DNA of 64,000 nt. It comes from Opitutaceae bacterium (GTDB taxonomy: Bacteria; Verrucomicrobiota; Verrucomicrobiia; Opitutales; Opitutaceae). The notes under the pieces were generated by a model. The model saw only the letters and a list, made by a program, of their open reading frames with translations. It did not search any database and was not told the DNA's origin. Below, in pieces: positions 35,700 to 43,691 of the stretch. Every line of letters begins with the position of its first letter. Within the stretch, counting starts at the first letter, position 1. The stretch is from assembly GCA_019634615.1 (NCBI GenBank), contig JAHCAZ010000011.1, positions 1-64,000 of the forward strand, in the 5' to 3' direction. A program made the translations under genes and the position numbers.

Positions 35700-36791
35700 G
35701 TGACTCGGTGCGCCCATCGGTCGGTTATCCTATTGGCCGGTCTCCTGCTGGTGAGCGGGGCGGGTGCGCAGGATGTCACCAAGGGCAAACCGGCGGCGCC
35801 GGACAGCTACGAAGCGCAGGTCGTGGCGACCTTTCCCGCCTATGCCCCGCAGCAGGTTGTGTCCGGCGTGATTCGGATCTGGGGTCACGGCAACCGCCGG
35901 CTGCCATGGATGCGCAACCTGGTGTCGCATTGGGAGGAAGGATTCCGGAAATTTCATCCCGGCATCACCATCCGGTACGAGATGCACGGAACCTCCTCCG
36001 GAATTCCGGCGCTGTTCACGGGCATTGGCGACGTCGCCATCCTCGGCGAGGAGATCCTGCCCGAGGCGGCGGCGGCCTTTGAGCGTGCCCGGCATTATCC
36101 GCCGCTGGGCGTCGAGATTTGCACGGGCAGCGTCGACGTCAGGAATTTCGACTACGCGCAGATGTTCTTCGTCCACGGCGACAATCCGCTGGCGCAGCTC
36201 ACACTGGCCCAGCTCGACGCAATCTTCGGCGCCGAGCACCGGCGAGGTGACCGGAATATCCGCACCTGGGGCCAGCTCGGCCTGACGGGCGAATGGGCCG
36301 ACAAGCCGATCACGCCCTACGGCTGGGCCATCACCGACAGTTTCGGGGCCTATCTCGAGGCGGCGCTGCTGGAGGGCAGTCATCGCTGGAACAATGACCT
36401 GCGCGAATTCATCCACATCAACCGCCCGGATGGCACGATTTACGACCACGGGCAGCAGATTTTGGATGGTCTCGCCAAGGACCGCTACGGGATCGCGGTT
36501 TCAAACATCCGCTACGCCGGCCCGGACGTGAAGCCGCTGGCCATCGGCCTGCGGCCCGAGGGCCCCTTCATCACTGTGGGCAAGGAGACGCTGGTCGGGC
36601 GCCAGTATCCGCTCACCCGGACCATTCCCGCGGTCGTGGACCGCGCGCCGGGCTTGCCGCTTGAGCCAAAGTTACGGGAGTTCCTCCTCTTCCTGCTGAG
36701 TCGCGAAGGACAGGAAGCCATCAACCAGGACGGGCGATACCTGCCGTTGTCGGCGGACTTCGCCGCCGTGCAACGCAGGAAACTCGACTGA
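35700..36791 (+). CDS. PstS-family binding protein (array copy 14)
   Basis: A 363-residue protein with a GTG start 3 bp after the previous stop and a signal peptide (1-23, VSGAGA). It has GHGNRRLPWMRNLVSHWEEGF, MFFVHGDNPLAQLTLAQLDAIFGAEHRRGDR (a shorter hinge insert than most) and [16 protein letters not shown] near 187. The region YGWAITDS...NRPDGTIYDHGQQIL is nearly the same as in the first half of the 37831 protein. It ends in RRKLD. With the next gene it forms a pair that reappears as one fused gene at 37831. Confidence 0.85.
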   Translation: MTRCAHRSVILLAGLLLVSGAGAQDVTKGKPAAPDSYEAQVVATFPAYAPQQVVSGVIRIWGHGNRRLPWMRNLVSHWEEGFRKFHPGITIRYEMHGTSSGIPALFTGIGDVAILGEEILPEAAAAFERARHYPPLGVEICTGSVDVRNFDYAQMFFVHGDNPLAQLTLAQLDAIFGAEHRRGDRNIRTWGQLGLTGEWADKPITPYGWAITDSFGAYLEAALLEGSHRWNNDLREFIHINRPDGTIYDHGQQILDGLAKDRYGIAVSNIRYAGPDVKPLAIGLRPEGPFITVGKETLVGRQYPLTRTIPAVVDRAPGLPLEPKLREFLLFLLSREGQEAINQDGRYLPLSADFAAVQRRKLD

Positions 36792-36798
36792 CGCACCC

Positions 36799-37818
36799 AT
36801 GAGGCCCTTTGTCTTCCTGTTGTTGTCTCTCGGAATCGCGGCCGCGCCCGGGCTCGCAGCCGGCGAACTACCGGTCTACACGGCGGAACGCAGCCTGGCG
36901 GGCACGATCCGCATCTGGGGACCGGCCGGTATGACCGGGTTGGCCCGCGCCTGGGCCGAGGGTTTCCGGCGCGTGCAACCGGGAGTGGAGGTGGAAATCA
37001 ACCTGATGGGCTCGGACACCGCCATGCCCGGACTCTATTCCGGTCAAGCCGACATCGCCTTTCTCGGACGTGAGAATAACGTCACGGACGACAACGGCTT
37101 CTTCCGTCCGTTGCAGTATAAGCCCGAGCGTTTCGAGCTCACAACCGGCAGCCTCGATGTGCCCGGCAAAACGAACGCCCTGGTCGTTTTCGTGCACCGG
37201 GACAATCCGCTGGCTCGGCTAACCTTAGTCCAACTCGACGCAATTTTCGGCTACGAGCGGCGCCGTGGCGCCGCGGCGGCCATTCGCACCTGGGGCGACC
37301 TCGGGCTCGGCGGCGAATGGGCCAGCCGCCCGGTCAATCTTTACAGCTACGACCTCGCGACCGGCACCGGCCAGTATTTCGTCAATGCAGAGCTCGGCGG
37401 CAGCAGGAAACTGAACTGGGAAAACCTGCGGGAATTCAAGGATCGCCGGCGCCCGGACGGATCGATCCACTGCGCGGCCGACCAAAGCCTGCAGGCGTTG
37501 CGCGAGGATCGGTTCGGCCTGGCGGTGTCTAGCCTGCGCTTTGCCAGCCCCGAGGTTAAGGCGGTGGCGCTGGCCGTGGATCCGAATGGCCCGTATATCC
37601 ATGCGACGCGGGAGACTCTCATTTCGCGAGAGTATCCCCTCTCGCGGGCGACCTACGCGTTCGTCCGCCGTCCGCCGTGCAGTGCCCTGGACCCGAAGGT
37701 CCGCGAATTCCTCCGCTACATCTTCAGCCGCGAAGGCCAAGCTGATCTCGAGGCGGAGGGCGGCTATCTGCCGCTCAATTATGACACGCTGGCGGCGCAG
37801 CGCCAGCGGCTGCAATAA
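36799..37818 (+). CDS. PstS-family binding protein (array copy 15)
   Basis: A 339-residue protein with a signal peptide (1-21, APGLAAG). It has [50 protein letters not shown] and TWGDLGLGGEWASRPV near 163. Unlike most copies it keeps a near-canonical anion loop (YDLATGTGQYF), so it is one of the best phosphate-binding candidates. It is very similar to the second half of 37831. It ends in RQRLQ. It lies 7 bp after its partner gene. Confidence 0.85.
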   Translation: MRPFVFLLLSLGIAAAPGLAAGELPVYTAERSLAGTIRIWGPAGMTGLARAWAEGFRRVQPGVEVEINLMGSDTAMPGLYSGQADIAFLGRENNVTDDNGFFRPLQYKPERFELTTGSLDVPGKTNALVVFVHRDNPLARLTLVQLDAIFGYERRRGAAAAIRTWGDLGLGGEWASRPVNLYSYDLATGTGQYFVNAELGGSRKLNWENLREFKDRRRPDGSIHCAADQSLQALREDRFGLAVSSLRFASPEVKAVALAVDPNGPYIHATRETLISREYPLSRATYAFVRRPPCSALDPKVREFLRYIFSREGQADLEAEGGYLPLNYDTLAAQRQRLQ

Positions 37819-37830
37819 CCCGGCGACTTC

Positions 37831-39912
37831 ATGAGATCACACCGAAGAATCCTAGCCGCCTCCGCCTTGTTTTTGGCTGCGAATTGCGGTCTGAGTACGA
37901 CCACGCGTACGCCGGAGACCGCCTTTGTTGACGAACTGCCGCGCTATGCGCCGCAAGGCCAGGTCACCGGTACGATCCGCCTTTGGGGTCACGGCAGCCA
38001 TCGTCGGAATTTCATGGGCAAATTGCTCAGCCGCTGGGTCGCCCGGTTCCAGCAGGTGCAGCCGGGAGTGCATTTTGAAAACCGGATGTACGGCACGGCC
38101 TCGGCGATCGGGGCGCTTTCGCTGGGTGCCGGCGACATCGCACTGTTGGGCGAGGAGATCAGCCCCGCCGCGGCGGTCGAGTTCCAACGGGCCCGCGGTT
38201 ACGCCCCGACCGAGATCCAGGTGGCCACGGGCAGCCTCGACGTGAACTTTTTCGATTACGCCCACATGATCTTTGTCCATCGGGACAACCCGCTCGGGCA
38301 GCTCACGCTCGCGCAGCTGGAGGCGATCTTCGGCACCGAGCGGAAGCGGGGGGCCGGCCAGGTCCGCACATGGGGCGACCTCGGGCTCAAGGGTGAATGG
38401 GCAAACCGCCCGATCCAACCGTATGGCTGGAAGGTGGACGAGGATTTCGCCCTGTTCTTCCGCGAGCGAGTGCTCGGGGACAGTCACCGCTGGAATCCCG
38501 CGATCCGCGAGTACGTCCATGTGACCCGTCCGGACGGCTCCCAATACGACCATGGTCAGCAGATTCTCGATGCGCTGTCGGCGGATCGCTACGGCATCGC
38601 CATTTCCAATGTCCGCTACGCCACGCCAGAGGTGCGCACCGTCGCCCTGGCTTGGCGGCCGGGAGAGCAGGCGGTGCAGGCCACCCGGGCGACGCTGATA
38701 GCCCAGCAGTTTCCGCTCGTTCGAATCATTCCCGCCTACATCGATCGCGCCCCCGGCCGGCCCGTCGCGCCCGCCGTGCGGGAGTTTGTGCGCTTTATGC
38801 TCAGCCGGGAAGGGCAGCAGGCCTTGATCGAAGAAACCGGCTACCTGCCCATTAGCCCGCTCGTCAACGGCCGGCAAATGATGGAATTGGATGCCGGTGA
38901 ATCGTCCGACGCGGCGGCCCAGGCCGCGGCGCCGGTCGCGACCGACGCCAAGCCCGCGTTCACGCTCCAAACCCTTCCCCCCATCCGGTCCCATGCGGCC
39001 GTGACCCAGGTGATCCGGCTCCGGGGCAGCGCCAGCCTGCGTCCGCTGGTCGAGGAATGGGCGGCCGCCTTCATGCAGGAAAACCCGGAGGTTCGGGTCG
39101 AGGCGGCCATGGATGGGAGCGACGTGGGCATGGCGGCGCTTTACACGGGACAGGCGGACCTTGCCTTGCTGGGCCGCGAGGCGGCGGCGCAGGAGCTGAA
39201 GGCCTTCGAGTGGATCTTCCGCTACCGGCCGGCACACGTGGAGATCCTGACGGGCGGCACCGACCAGCCTGGGAGCGCACCGGCCTTGGTCTTTTATGTG
39301 CACCGCGACAACCCCCTGACCCAGCTATCGCTCGCGCAGGCCGATGCGGTCTTCGGCCCCGAGCGTCGACGGGGCGCCGCGTCCGCGCTCCGCACCTGGG
39401 GCGACCTGGGCCTCACCGGGCCATGGGCGGCGCAGCCCATCCGGCTTTACAGCCCGGACACGGAGTCCGGCACGGGCCGGTTCTTCCGGGCGGCGGTGCT
39501 GGGCGACAGCCGCAAGCTTTACTGGGAGCGGCTGACGGAGTTTACGGACGAGTCGGCGGTCGTTCGCCCCACGCATGACGCCTCCAGGAAGATCGCCGCC
39601 GCCCTCGCGGCCGACCGCTATGGCTTGGCGGTGGCCGGGATGCAGCCGGGAGCTGGCGAAATCAAGCCGTTGGCGATCCTCAGCGACGGCATGGCCGTTG
39701 CACCCACCGCGGAGACGATCGCCTCGCGGCGGTACCCGCTTGCCCGGCCGATCTACGCCTATTTCAACCGCGCACCCGGCGAGTCACCCGATCCCGTGCT
39801 CGCCGGCTTTCTCCGCTGGGTCCTGAGCCGGCGGGACCGGCCGCCGGCGGGCGCGGGCCTTTGCCCATTGCCGCCGGAGATCGCCGCGGTCCAGCAGCGC
39901 CAGCTCGAATGA
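37831..39912 (+). CDS. two-domain PstS-family protein, fused duplicate of 35700+36799
   Basis: A 693-residue protein. After a signal sequence, domain 1 (about 30-350) has TWGDLGLKGEWANRPI near 179 and YGWKVDED...RPDGSQYDHGQQIL, matching the 35700 protein. A 30-residue Ala-rich linker follows. Domain 2 (about 385-693) has TWGDLGLTGPWAAQPI near 521 and SPDTESGTGRFFR, matching 36799 and keeping an SGT anion loop. The order is the same as that of the two separate genes just upstream, so it most likely arose by duplication of the pair and loss of the stop. It ends in RQLE. Confidence 0.85.
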   Translation: MRSHRRILAASALFLAANCGLSTTTRTPETAFVDELPRYAPQGQVTGTIRLWGHGSHRRNFMGKLLSRWVARFQQVQPGVHFENRMYGTASAIGALSLGAGDIALLGEEISPAAAVEFQRARGYAPTEIQVATGSLDVNFFDYAHMIFVHRDNPLGQLTLAQLEAIFGTERKRGAGQVRTWGDLGLKGEWANRPIQPYGWKVDEDFALFFRERVLGDSHRWNPAIREYVHVTRPDGSQYDHGQQILDALSADRYGIAISNVRYATPEVRTVALAWRPGEQAVQATRATLIAQQFPLVRIIPAYIDRAPGRPVAPAVREFVRFMLSREGQQALIEETGYLPISPLVNGRQMMELDAGESSDAAAQAAAPVATDAKPAFTLQTLPPIRSHAAVTQVIRLRGSASLRPLVEEWAAAFMQENPEVRVEAAMDGSDVGMAALYTGQADLALLGREAAAQELKAFEWIFRYRPAHVEILTGGTDQPGSAPALVFYVHRDNPLTQLSLAQADAVFGPERRRGAASALRTWGDLGLTGPWAAQPIRLYSPDTESGTGRFFRAAVLGDSRKLYWERLTEFTDESAVVRPTHDASRKIAAALAADRYGLAVAGMQPGAGEIKPLAILSDGMAVAPTAETIASRRYPLARPIYAYFNRAPGESPDPVLAGFLRWVLSRRDRPPAGAGLCPLPPEIAAVQQRQLE

Positions 39913-39920
39913 TATTTCGC

Positions 39921-40412
39921 ATGAAAACATCCCTCCACTTCCAACTCGCCTTCGTCGTGGCCGTGTTCCTTGGCGGTTCCACGCTGCTCATGGCGACTGA
40001 GTCCCCCCAATATGGGCTGGCCGCGCAAAACCACATCTATGCGCAAAAGCTCGTCAACGATATCGCCTCGTCCCATCCGGAGTTGGTGGCCGTAGGCCTC
40101 CACTGCGTCCCGCCCGGCGACAGCCGGCAATCGATCGTCGCCTCGACATTGAACGTCATTGGCAAGCCGAGCGACCCCGAGGACATCGTGCACGGCAGCA
40201 CCACCATCGCGCCCAGCAATAAGGCGCCGAAGCTCGGCATCATGATGCCGTTGCATGATCGCGCCGCCCAGGAGATCGGCTCGCTGGCACTGCAGTTCAA
40301 ATACCAGAAGGGGGATGACCAGGTGAAACTCCTGGCGCAGGCCACCGTCATTCGCGATCGTGTCGCCCGCGAGATCCCGGATCTTGCCGGGCTGTTCGCC
40401 ACGCAGCCTTGA
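39921..40412 (+). CDS. exported small protein, paralogue of the 11694 gene
   Basis: A 163-residue protein; the ATG at 39921 fits a signal peptide (LAFVVAVFLGGSTLLMA). The mature part shares with the 11694 protein the pattern IYAQKLVNDIASSHPELVAVGLHCVPPG, a KPSDPEDI segment, GIMMPLHDRAAQEIG and a C-terminal DRVAREIPDLAGLF. The family is not recognised. It lies 8 bp after the two-domain PstS-like gene and 10 bp before the last PstS-like gene of the operon. It occurs with PstS-like genes twice, so it probably has a linked periplasmic role. Confidence 0.7.
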   Translation: MKTSLHFQLAFVVAVFLGGSTLLMATESPQYGLAAQNHIYAQKLVNDIASSHPELVAVGLHCVPPGDSRQSIVASTLNVIGKPSDPEDIVHGSTTIAPSNKAPKLGIMMPLHDRAAQEIGSLALQFKYQKGDDQVKLLAQATVIRDRVAREIPDLAGLFATQP

Positions 40413-40422
40413 TCAATTCGCC

Positions 40423-41508
40423 ATGAAGCAACTCATCGCACCCCTCGCGGGATTATTGCTGGCCGGCGGCCTTTTCGCCGGCGAGTTCGACCTGAGCGGC
40501 CTGCCCGCCTACCAGCCGCAGCAGCCGGTGACCGGCGTGATCCGCAACTACGGCTTCGCGTTCGGCGGGCTGCTCAAGGTCTGGGAGGAGGGCTTTCGCA
40601 AATATCATCCTGACGTCACCTTTGCCGACACGCTGCCGACGAGCGACGCGGCCTTCCCGGCGCTCGTGACCGGCGTGACCGACCTCGCGCCTGACGGGGG
40701 TGAGCCCGCCATCACGGAGCTCCTCTCGTTTTTCGAGGTGTACGGCTATCACGCCACCGATGTCGTGGTCGCCTCGGGGACCTACGACGTCGAGGGCCGG
40801 TCTCCCGGGATCGTGGTTTACGTCCATCCCGACAACCCGCTGACGCAGCTAACGCTCGCCCAGTTGGACGGCATCTTCGGCGCGGAGCGCAACGGCGCGC
40901 TGCGGGGCTTCAAGTGGGACCTGAAGGCGGCCCGCGGCGCCGAGAAAAACATCCGGACCTGGGGCCAGCTTGGATTGACGGGCGAGTGGGCGGACCAGCC
41001 GATCCAGACCTACGGCCATGCCCCGTCGGGCACCACACGTTTTTTCCAACTGCGCGTCCTTCGCAACAGCGACAAATGGAATCCCAACTATCGCGGTTAC
41101 GTCGAGACCGGCAGCAAGATGATCGATGATGACGACCGGGTTGAACAACGCGGTGGGGTGCAATTCATGCTCCGGGAGGAATTATTGAAGAATAAGTACG
41201 GCATCGCGTGGACCGTCGTTCCGCAGGCCAGCCGGGTGCCCGGCCCAAAGCCGATCGCGCTCGCGGCGGAGGAGGGCGGACCTTCCGTCGTTCCGACCAA
41301 GGCCACCTTCCAAGACCGTTCCTACCCGCTGGTGCGGAACCTGTACTTCTACCTCAACCGCAAGCCCGGCACGGCCGTCGATCCCAAGCTGAGGGAGTTT
41401 TTGCGCTACATCCTGAGTCGCGAGGGGCAGGAGGCGATTGTGGTCAACGGCAATTACCTGCCGCTGCCAGCTACTCTCGCCGCGGTGCAGCGCGCCAGGC
41501 TCGACTAA
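40423..41508 (+). CDS. PstS-family binding protein (array copy 17)
   Basis: A 361-residue protein. The ATG at 40423 is chosen for its signal peptide (APLAGLLLAGGLFAG). It has [55 protein letters not shown] and [16 protein letters not shown] near 178. The loop GHAPSGTTRFFQ keeps SGT, the phosphate-contact triplet of PstS, in the right place. It ends in RARLD. It is the last gene of the box-3 operon; box 4 begins 14 bp after its stop. Confidence 0.85.
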   Translation: MKQLIAPLAGLLLAGGLFAGEFDLSGLPAYQPQQPVTGVIRNYGFAFGGLLKVWEEGFRKYHPDVTFADTLPTSDAAFPALVTGVTDLAPDGGEPAITELLSFFEVYGYHATDVVVASGTYDVEGRSPGIVVYVHPDNPLTQLTLAQLDGIFGAERNGALRGFKWDLKAARGAEKNIRTWGQLGLTGEWADQPIQTYGHAPSGTTRFFQLRVLRNSDKWNPNYRGYVETGSKMIDDDDRVEQRGGVQFMLREELLKNKYGIAWTVVPQASRVPGPKPIALAAEEGGPSVVPTKATFQDRSYPLVRNLYFYLNRKPGTAVDPKLREFLRYILSREGQEAIVVNGNYLPLPATLAAVQRARLD

Positions 41509-41522
41509 GGCAGCGCCATTGC

Positions 41523-41560
41523 ATGAACGGAAATTCAGGCACCGTTCAGTCGGGGTTTAG
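41523..41560 (+). promoter_or_regulatory. 38-bp regulon box, site 4
   Basis: ATGAA (41523), TTCAG (41534), TTCAG (41545) and TTTAG (41556) at 11-bp steps. It starts 14 bp after the stop of the last gene of the long operon and ends 27 bp before the ATG of the PepSY protein, the shortest spacing of the seven sites. Confidence 0.8.
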
Positions 41561-41587
41561 CTTTTCTCGGCAGATTTTGGTTACCCC

Positions 41588-42730
41588 ATGAGGCCGGCTG
41601 CACGAAAACTGCTTCTTTCCACCCATGTCTGGGCCGGTCTCGGCCTCGGGGTGTTGCTCGTGGTGATGGCGGTTTCGGGCACGCTGCTGGTGTTCCGGGC
41701 CCAGCTGGAGCGGCGGCTGGATGCCCGGCGATTTGTGGTCGCACCCGGCGCGGTGCGATTGCCTGTTGATGCCTTGGTGGCCCGCGCCCGGGCAGCCCAT
41801 CCGTCCGCCGAGATCGAGAGTGTGCACAGCTATGGCGATCCCACCATGCCTTTGCTGGTCTACTTTACCAATCGGGAATATGTGCACCTCGATCCCTACA
41901 CCGGTGCTGTGCTGGGCGTGCGGCAGCGCTATGGCGAGGGCTTCGGCTTCATCGAAGGCGTGCATAAATTCTTCCAACTGCCGCCGAGCATTGGCGAGCA
42001 GGTGTCGGGCTATACGGCGCTGGCGTTCAGTTTCATCATCGTGTCCGGCCTCATCCTCTGGTGGCCGGCCACGCGCCGCGCATTGAAGGCCGGGCTGGTG
42101 CTCAACGGGAAGCTGCGGGGCCGGCCCTGGAACCTGAGCCTGCACAAGGTCGTCGGAGCCTACGCCGCGCTGGTGCTGCTGGTCAGCTGCCTCACGGGCG
42201 TGCCAATCTCGCTCGATTGGGCAAAGCAGGCGCTCTACCCGCTGACGGGCTCGGTGAGGGCGCTGCCGCCCGAGTTGCCGGACCACGGGGTCTTCTCTGG
42301 CTTCGGGGCGGCCGTCGCGGCCGTTTCAGCCCGGTTTCCGGCGGCCCGGGAAATCTACGTGCCCCTGCCCAAGGCAGGGGTCGTCGCCGCCTACGCGATC
42401 GAGGCGGGCGCGCCCCATCCCAATGCGCGCTCCTATGTCTGGCTGGAGTCCGCCACCGGCCGCATCCGCCAGGCTGCTCCCTATGCGCAGGCGAGCGCGG
42501 GTCTCTGGCTCTATTACTGGATGATGTCGCTGCATACCGGGGCCGTGGGCGGCCCCTGGGTGCAGGTTATCCTGCTACTGGGCGCCCTCTCGGTTCCGTT
42601 GCTGGCGTATACCGGCGCTGTCAGCTACGTGCGTCGCCAGTCGAGCCGGGCAGCCAAGGTCGTGCCGCCGGGCCCGGCGTTGGCGCCGGTGGCGCCCGCT
42701 TCCGGTGGTTCACGCGATTTCCCACGTTAA
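41588..42730 (+). CDS. PepSY-associated transmembrane protein (PiuB-like)
   Basis: A 380-residue inner-membrane protein of the PepSY_TM family. Four helices are evident: GLGVLLVVMAVSGTLLVF (about 17-35), ALAFSFIIVSGLILWWPA (about 140-160), AYAALVLLVSCLTGVPI (about 195-215) and VILLLGALSVPLLAYTGAV (about 325-345). Conserved His pairs lie in STHVWAG, GVHKFFQLP, LHKVVGAYA and SLHTGAVGG and could bind haem. Relatives (PiuB, FoxB) act with TonB receptors in iron uptake or ferric reduction. It is the first gene after box 4. Confidence 0.85.
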   Translation: MRPAARKLLLSTHVWAGLGLGVLLVVMAVSGTLLVFRAQLERRLDARRFVVAPGAVRLPVDALVARARAAHPSAEIESVHSYGDPTMPLLVYFTNREYVHLDPYTGAVLGVRQRYGEGFGFIEGVHKFFQLPPSIGEQVSGYTALAFSFIIVSGLILWWPATRRALKAGLVLNGKLRGRPWNLSLHKVVGAYAALVLLVSCLTGVPISLDWAKQALYPLTGSVRALPPELPDHGVFSGFGAAVAAVSARFPAAREIYVPLPKAGVVAAYAIEAGAPHPNARSYVWLESATGRIRQAAPYAQASAGLWLYYWMMSLHTGAVGGPWVQVILLLGALSVPLLAYTGAVSYVRRQSSRAAKVVPPGPALAPVAPASGGSRDFPR

Positions 42731-42791
42731 CTGTCTCTCGCTCATTGGGCTGCAGGCCATGAACTGAGGCGCTCCCTTTACCTCCCAAACC

Positions 42792-43496
42792 ATGAAACTC
42801 CTCTACACCTTGCTGCGGTTGGTGGGCGGCCTACTTCTGGCCTCGCTCCCGGCCGTGGCCGCGACGCGAACCGTGCTCTTCGTCAGTCAGACCAAGCCGG
42901 CGCCTGCGGTCAGCGCAGCCGACGCCCTGATCCAAGAGCATCTCGCGGCTCTGGGCTTCACCGTGACCTTCGCCGATCAGACGGAGTCGGCCCAGGCTGC
43001 CAAGGGCAAGGATCTCGTCATCCTTTCCTCCGGCTTGAGCGCCCACCGGCTCGAGGGAAAATTCCGCGCGGTCCCGGTGCCGGTGATCGTTTGCGAATCC
43101 TACACGCTGCCGCACATGGGCATGACCGGACGCCGGCAGGAGCAGGACTTCGGCACGCAGGAAGGGAAATTCCGTTATGTCTGGCTCGTAAACGCCCCGC
43201 ATCCGCTTGCGGCCGGCCTGCCCGCGGGCATGGTCAATGTGGTGAAAAAAGGTGGCGCGATGAACTGGGGCCGGCCCGGGGCCGGCGCGATCGTCATCGC
43301 CACCCTGCCCGGCGAATTGGACAAGTCGCCGACCTTCGCCTACGAGAAGGGCGCGACGATGGAGGGTGAAAATCTCGCGCCGGCGCGGCGGGTATTCCTG
43401 TTCCTCGACGGTGATGCCTTCCCCAATCTAAACGAGGCCGGCCTGAAGCTGTTCGACGCCGCGGTCCGCTGGGCCTCGAGCTCGGGGCAGGAGTGA
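42792..43496 (+). CDS. exported ThuA/GATase1-like protein
   Basis: A 234-residue protein with a signal peptide (1-24, LPAVAA). The mature part resembles the ThuA-like class I glutamine amidotransferase fold: RTVLFVSQTKP, ALGFTVTFADQ, KDLVILSSGLS, VPVIVCESYT, HPLAAGLPAG and RVFLFLDGDAFPNLNEAGLKLFDAAVRWA at the end. The catalytic Cys position is not clearly kept, as expected for ThuA-type proteins. The periplasmic role is unknown. It lies 61 bp after the PepSY gene, probably in the same unit. Confidence 0.65.
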   Translation: MKLLYTLLRLVGGLLLASLPAVAATRTVLFVSQTKPAPAVSAADALIQEHLAALGFTVTFADQTESAQAAKGKDLVILSSGLSAHRLEGKFRAVPVPVIVCESYTLPHMGMTGRRQEQDFGTQEGKFRYVWLVNAPHPLAAGLPAGMVNVVKKGGAMNWGRPGAGAIVIATLPGELDKSPTFAYEKGATMEGENLAPARRVFLFLDGDAFPNLNEAGLKLFDAAVRWASSSGQE

Positions 43497-43691
43497 TCCT
43501 GACCAGCATCGGCAAGCGTTCCGACTAGCGGGTCTCGGGACGGACGCTGATCCTAGCGCTTCTTGGCCGGTCGCGAGTCGCCATACCGTGGCGAGCGCCG
43601 CACGGCCTGAATCACGACGAGGCCGATCCGCACGCGGGCCGTCCCTAGGAACAGTTGTGGGTTGTACCGGGGGCTTCCGCGGCGGCACGCC
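43497..43691. other. convergent intergenic gap without recognisable gene
   Basis: A 195-bp gap between two converging units. On the minus strand a short basic frame (SPRYNPQLFLGTARVRIG... ending RPAKKR) runs to a stop near 43557, but it has no convincing start codon or family. No clear terminator hairpin with a T-run was found here. Confidence 0.4.

Noticed and set aside
23569..41508. Repeated DNA segments (e.g. around ACCTGGGGCCAGCTCGGC) considered as a CRISPR or satellite array
   Set aside because: They are about 1 kb apart and encode the conserved TWGQLG hinge of paralogous proteins; there are no short regular spacers.
43420..43690. Small minus-strand frame between the converging units
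   Set aside because: It is basic and low in complexity, without a credible start or homologous motif.
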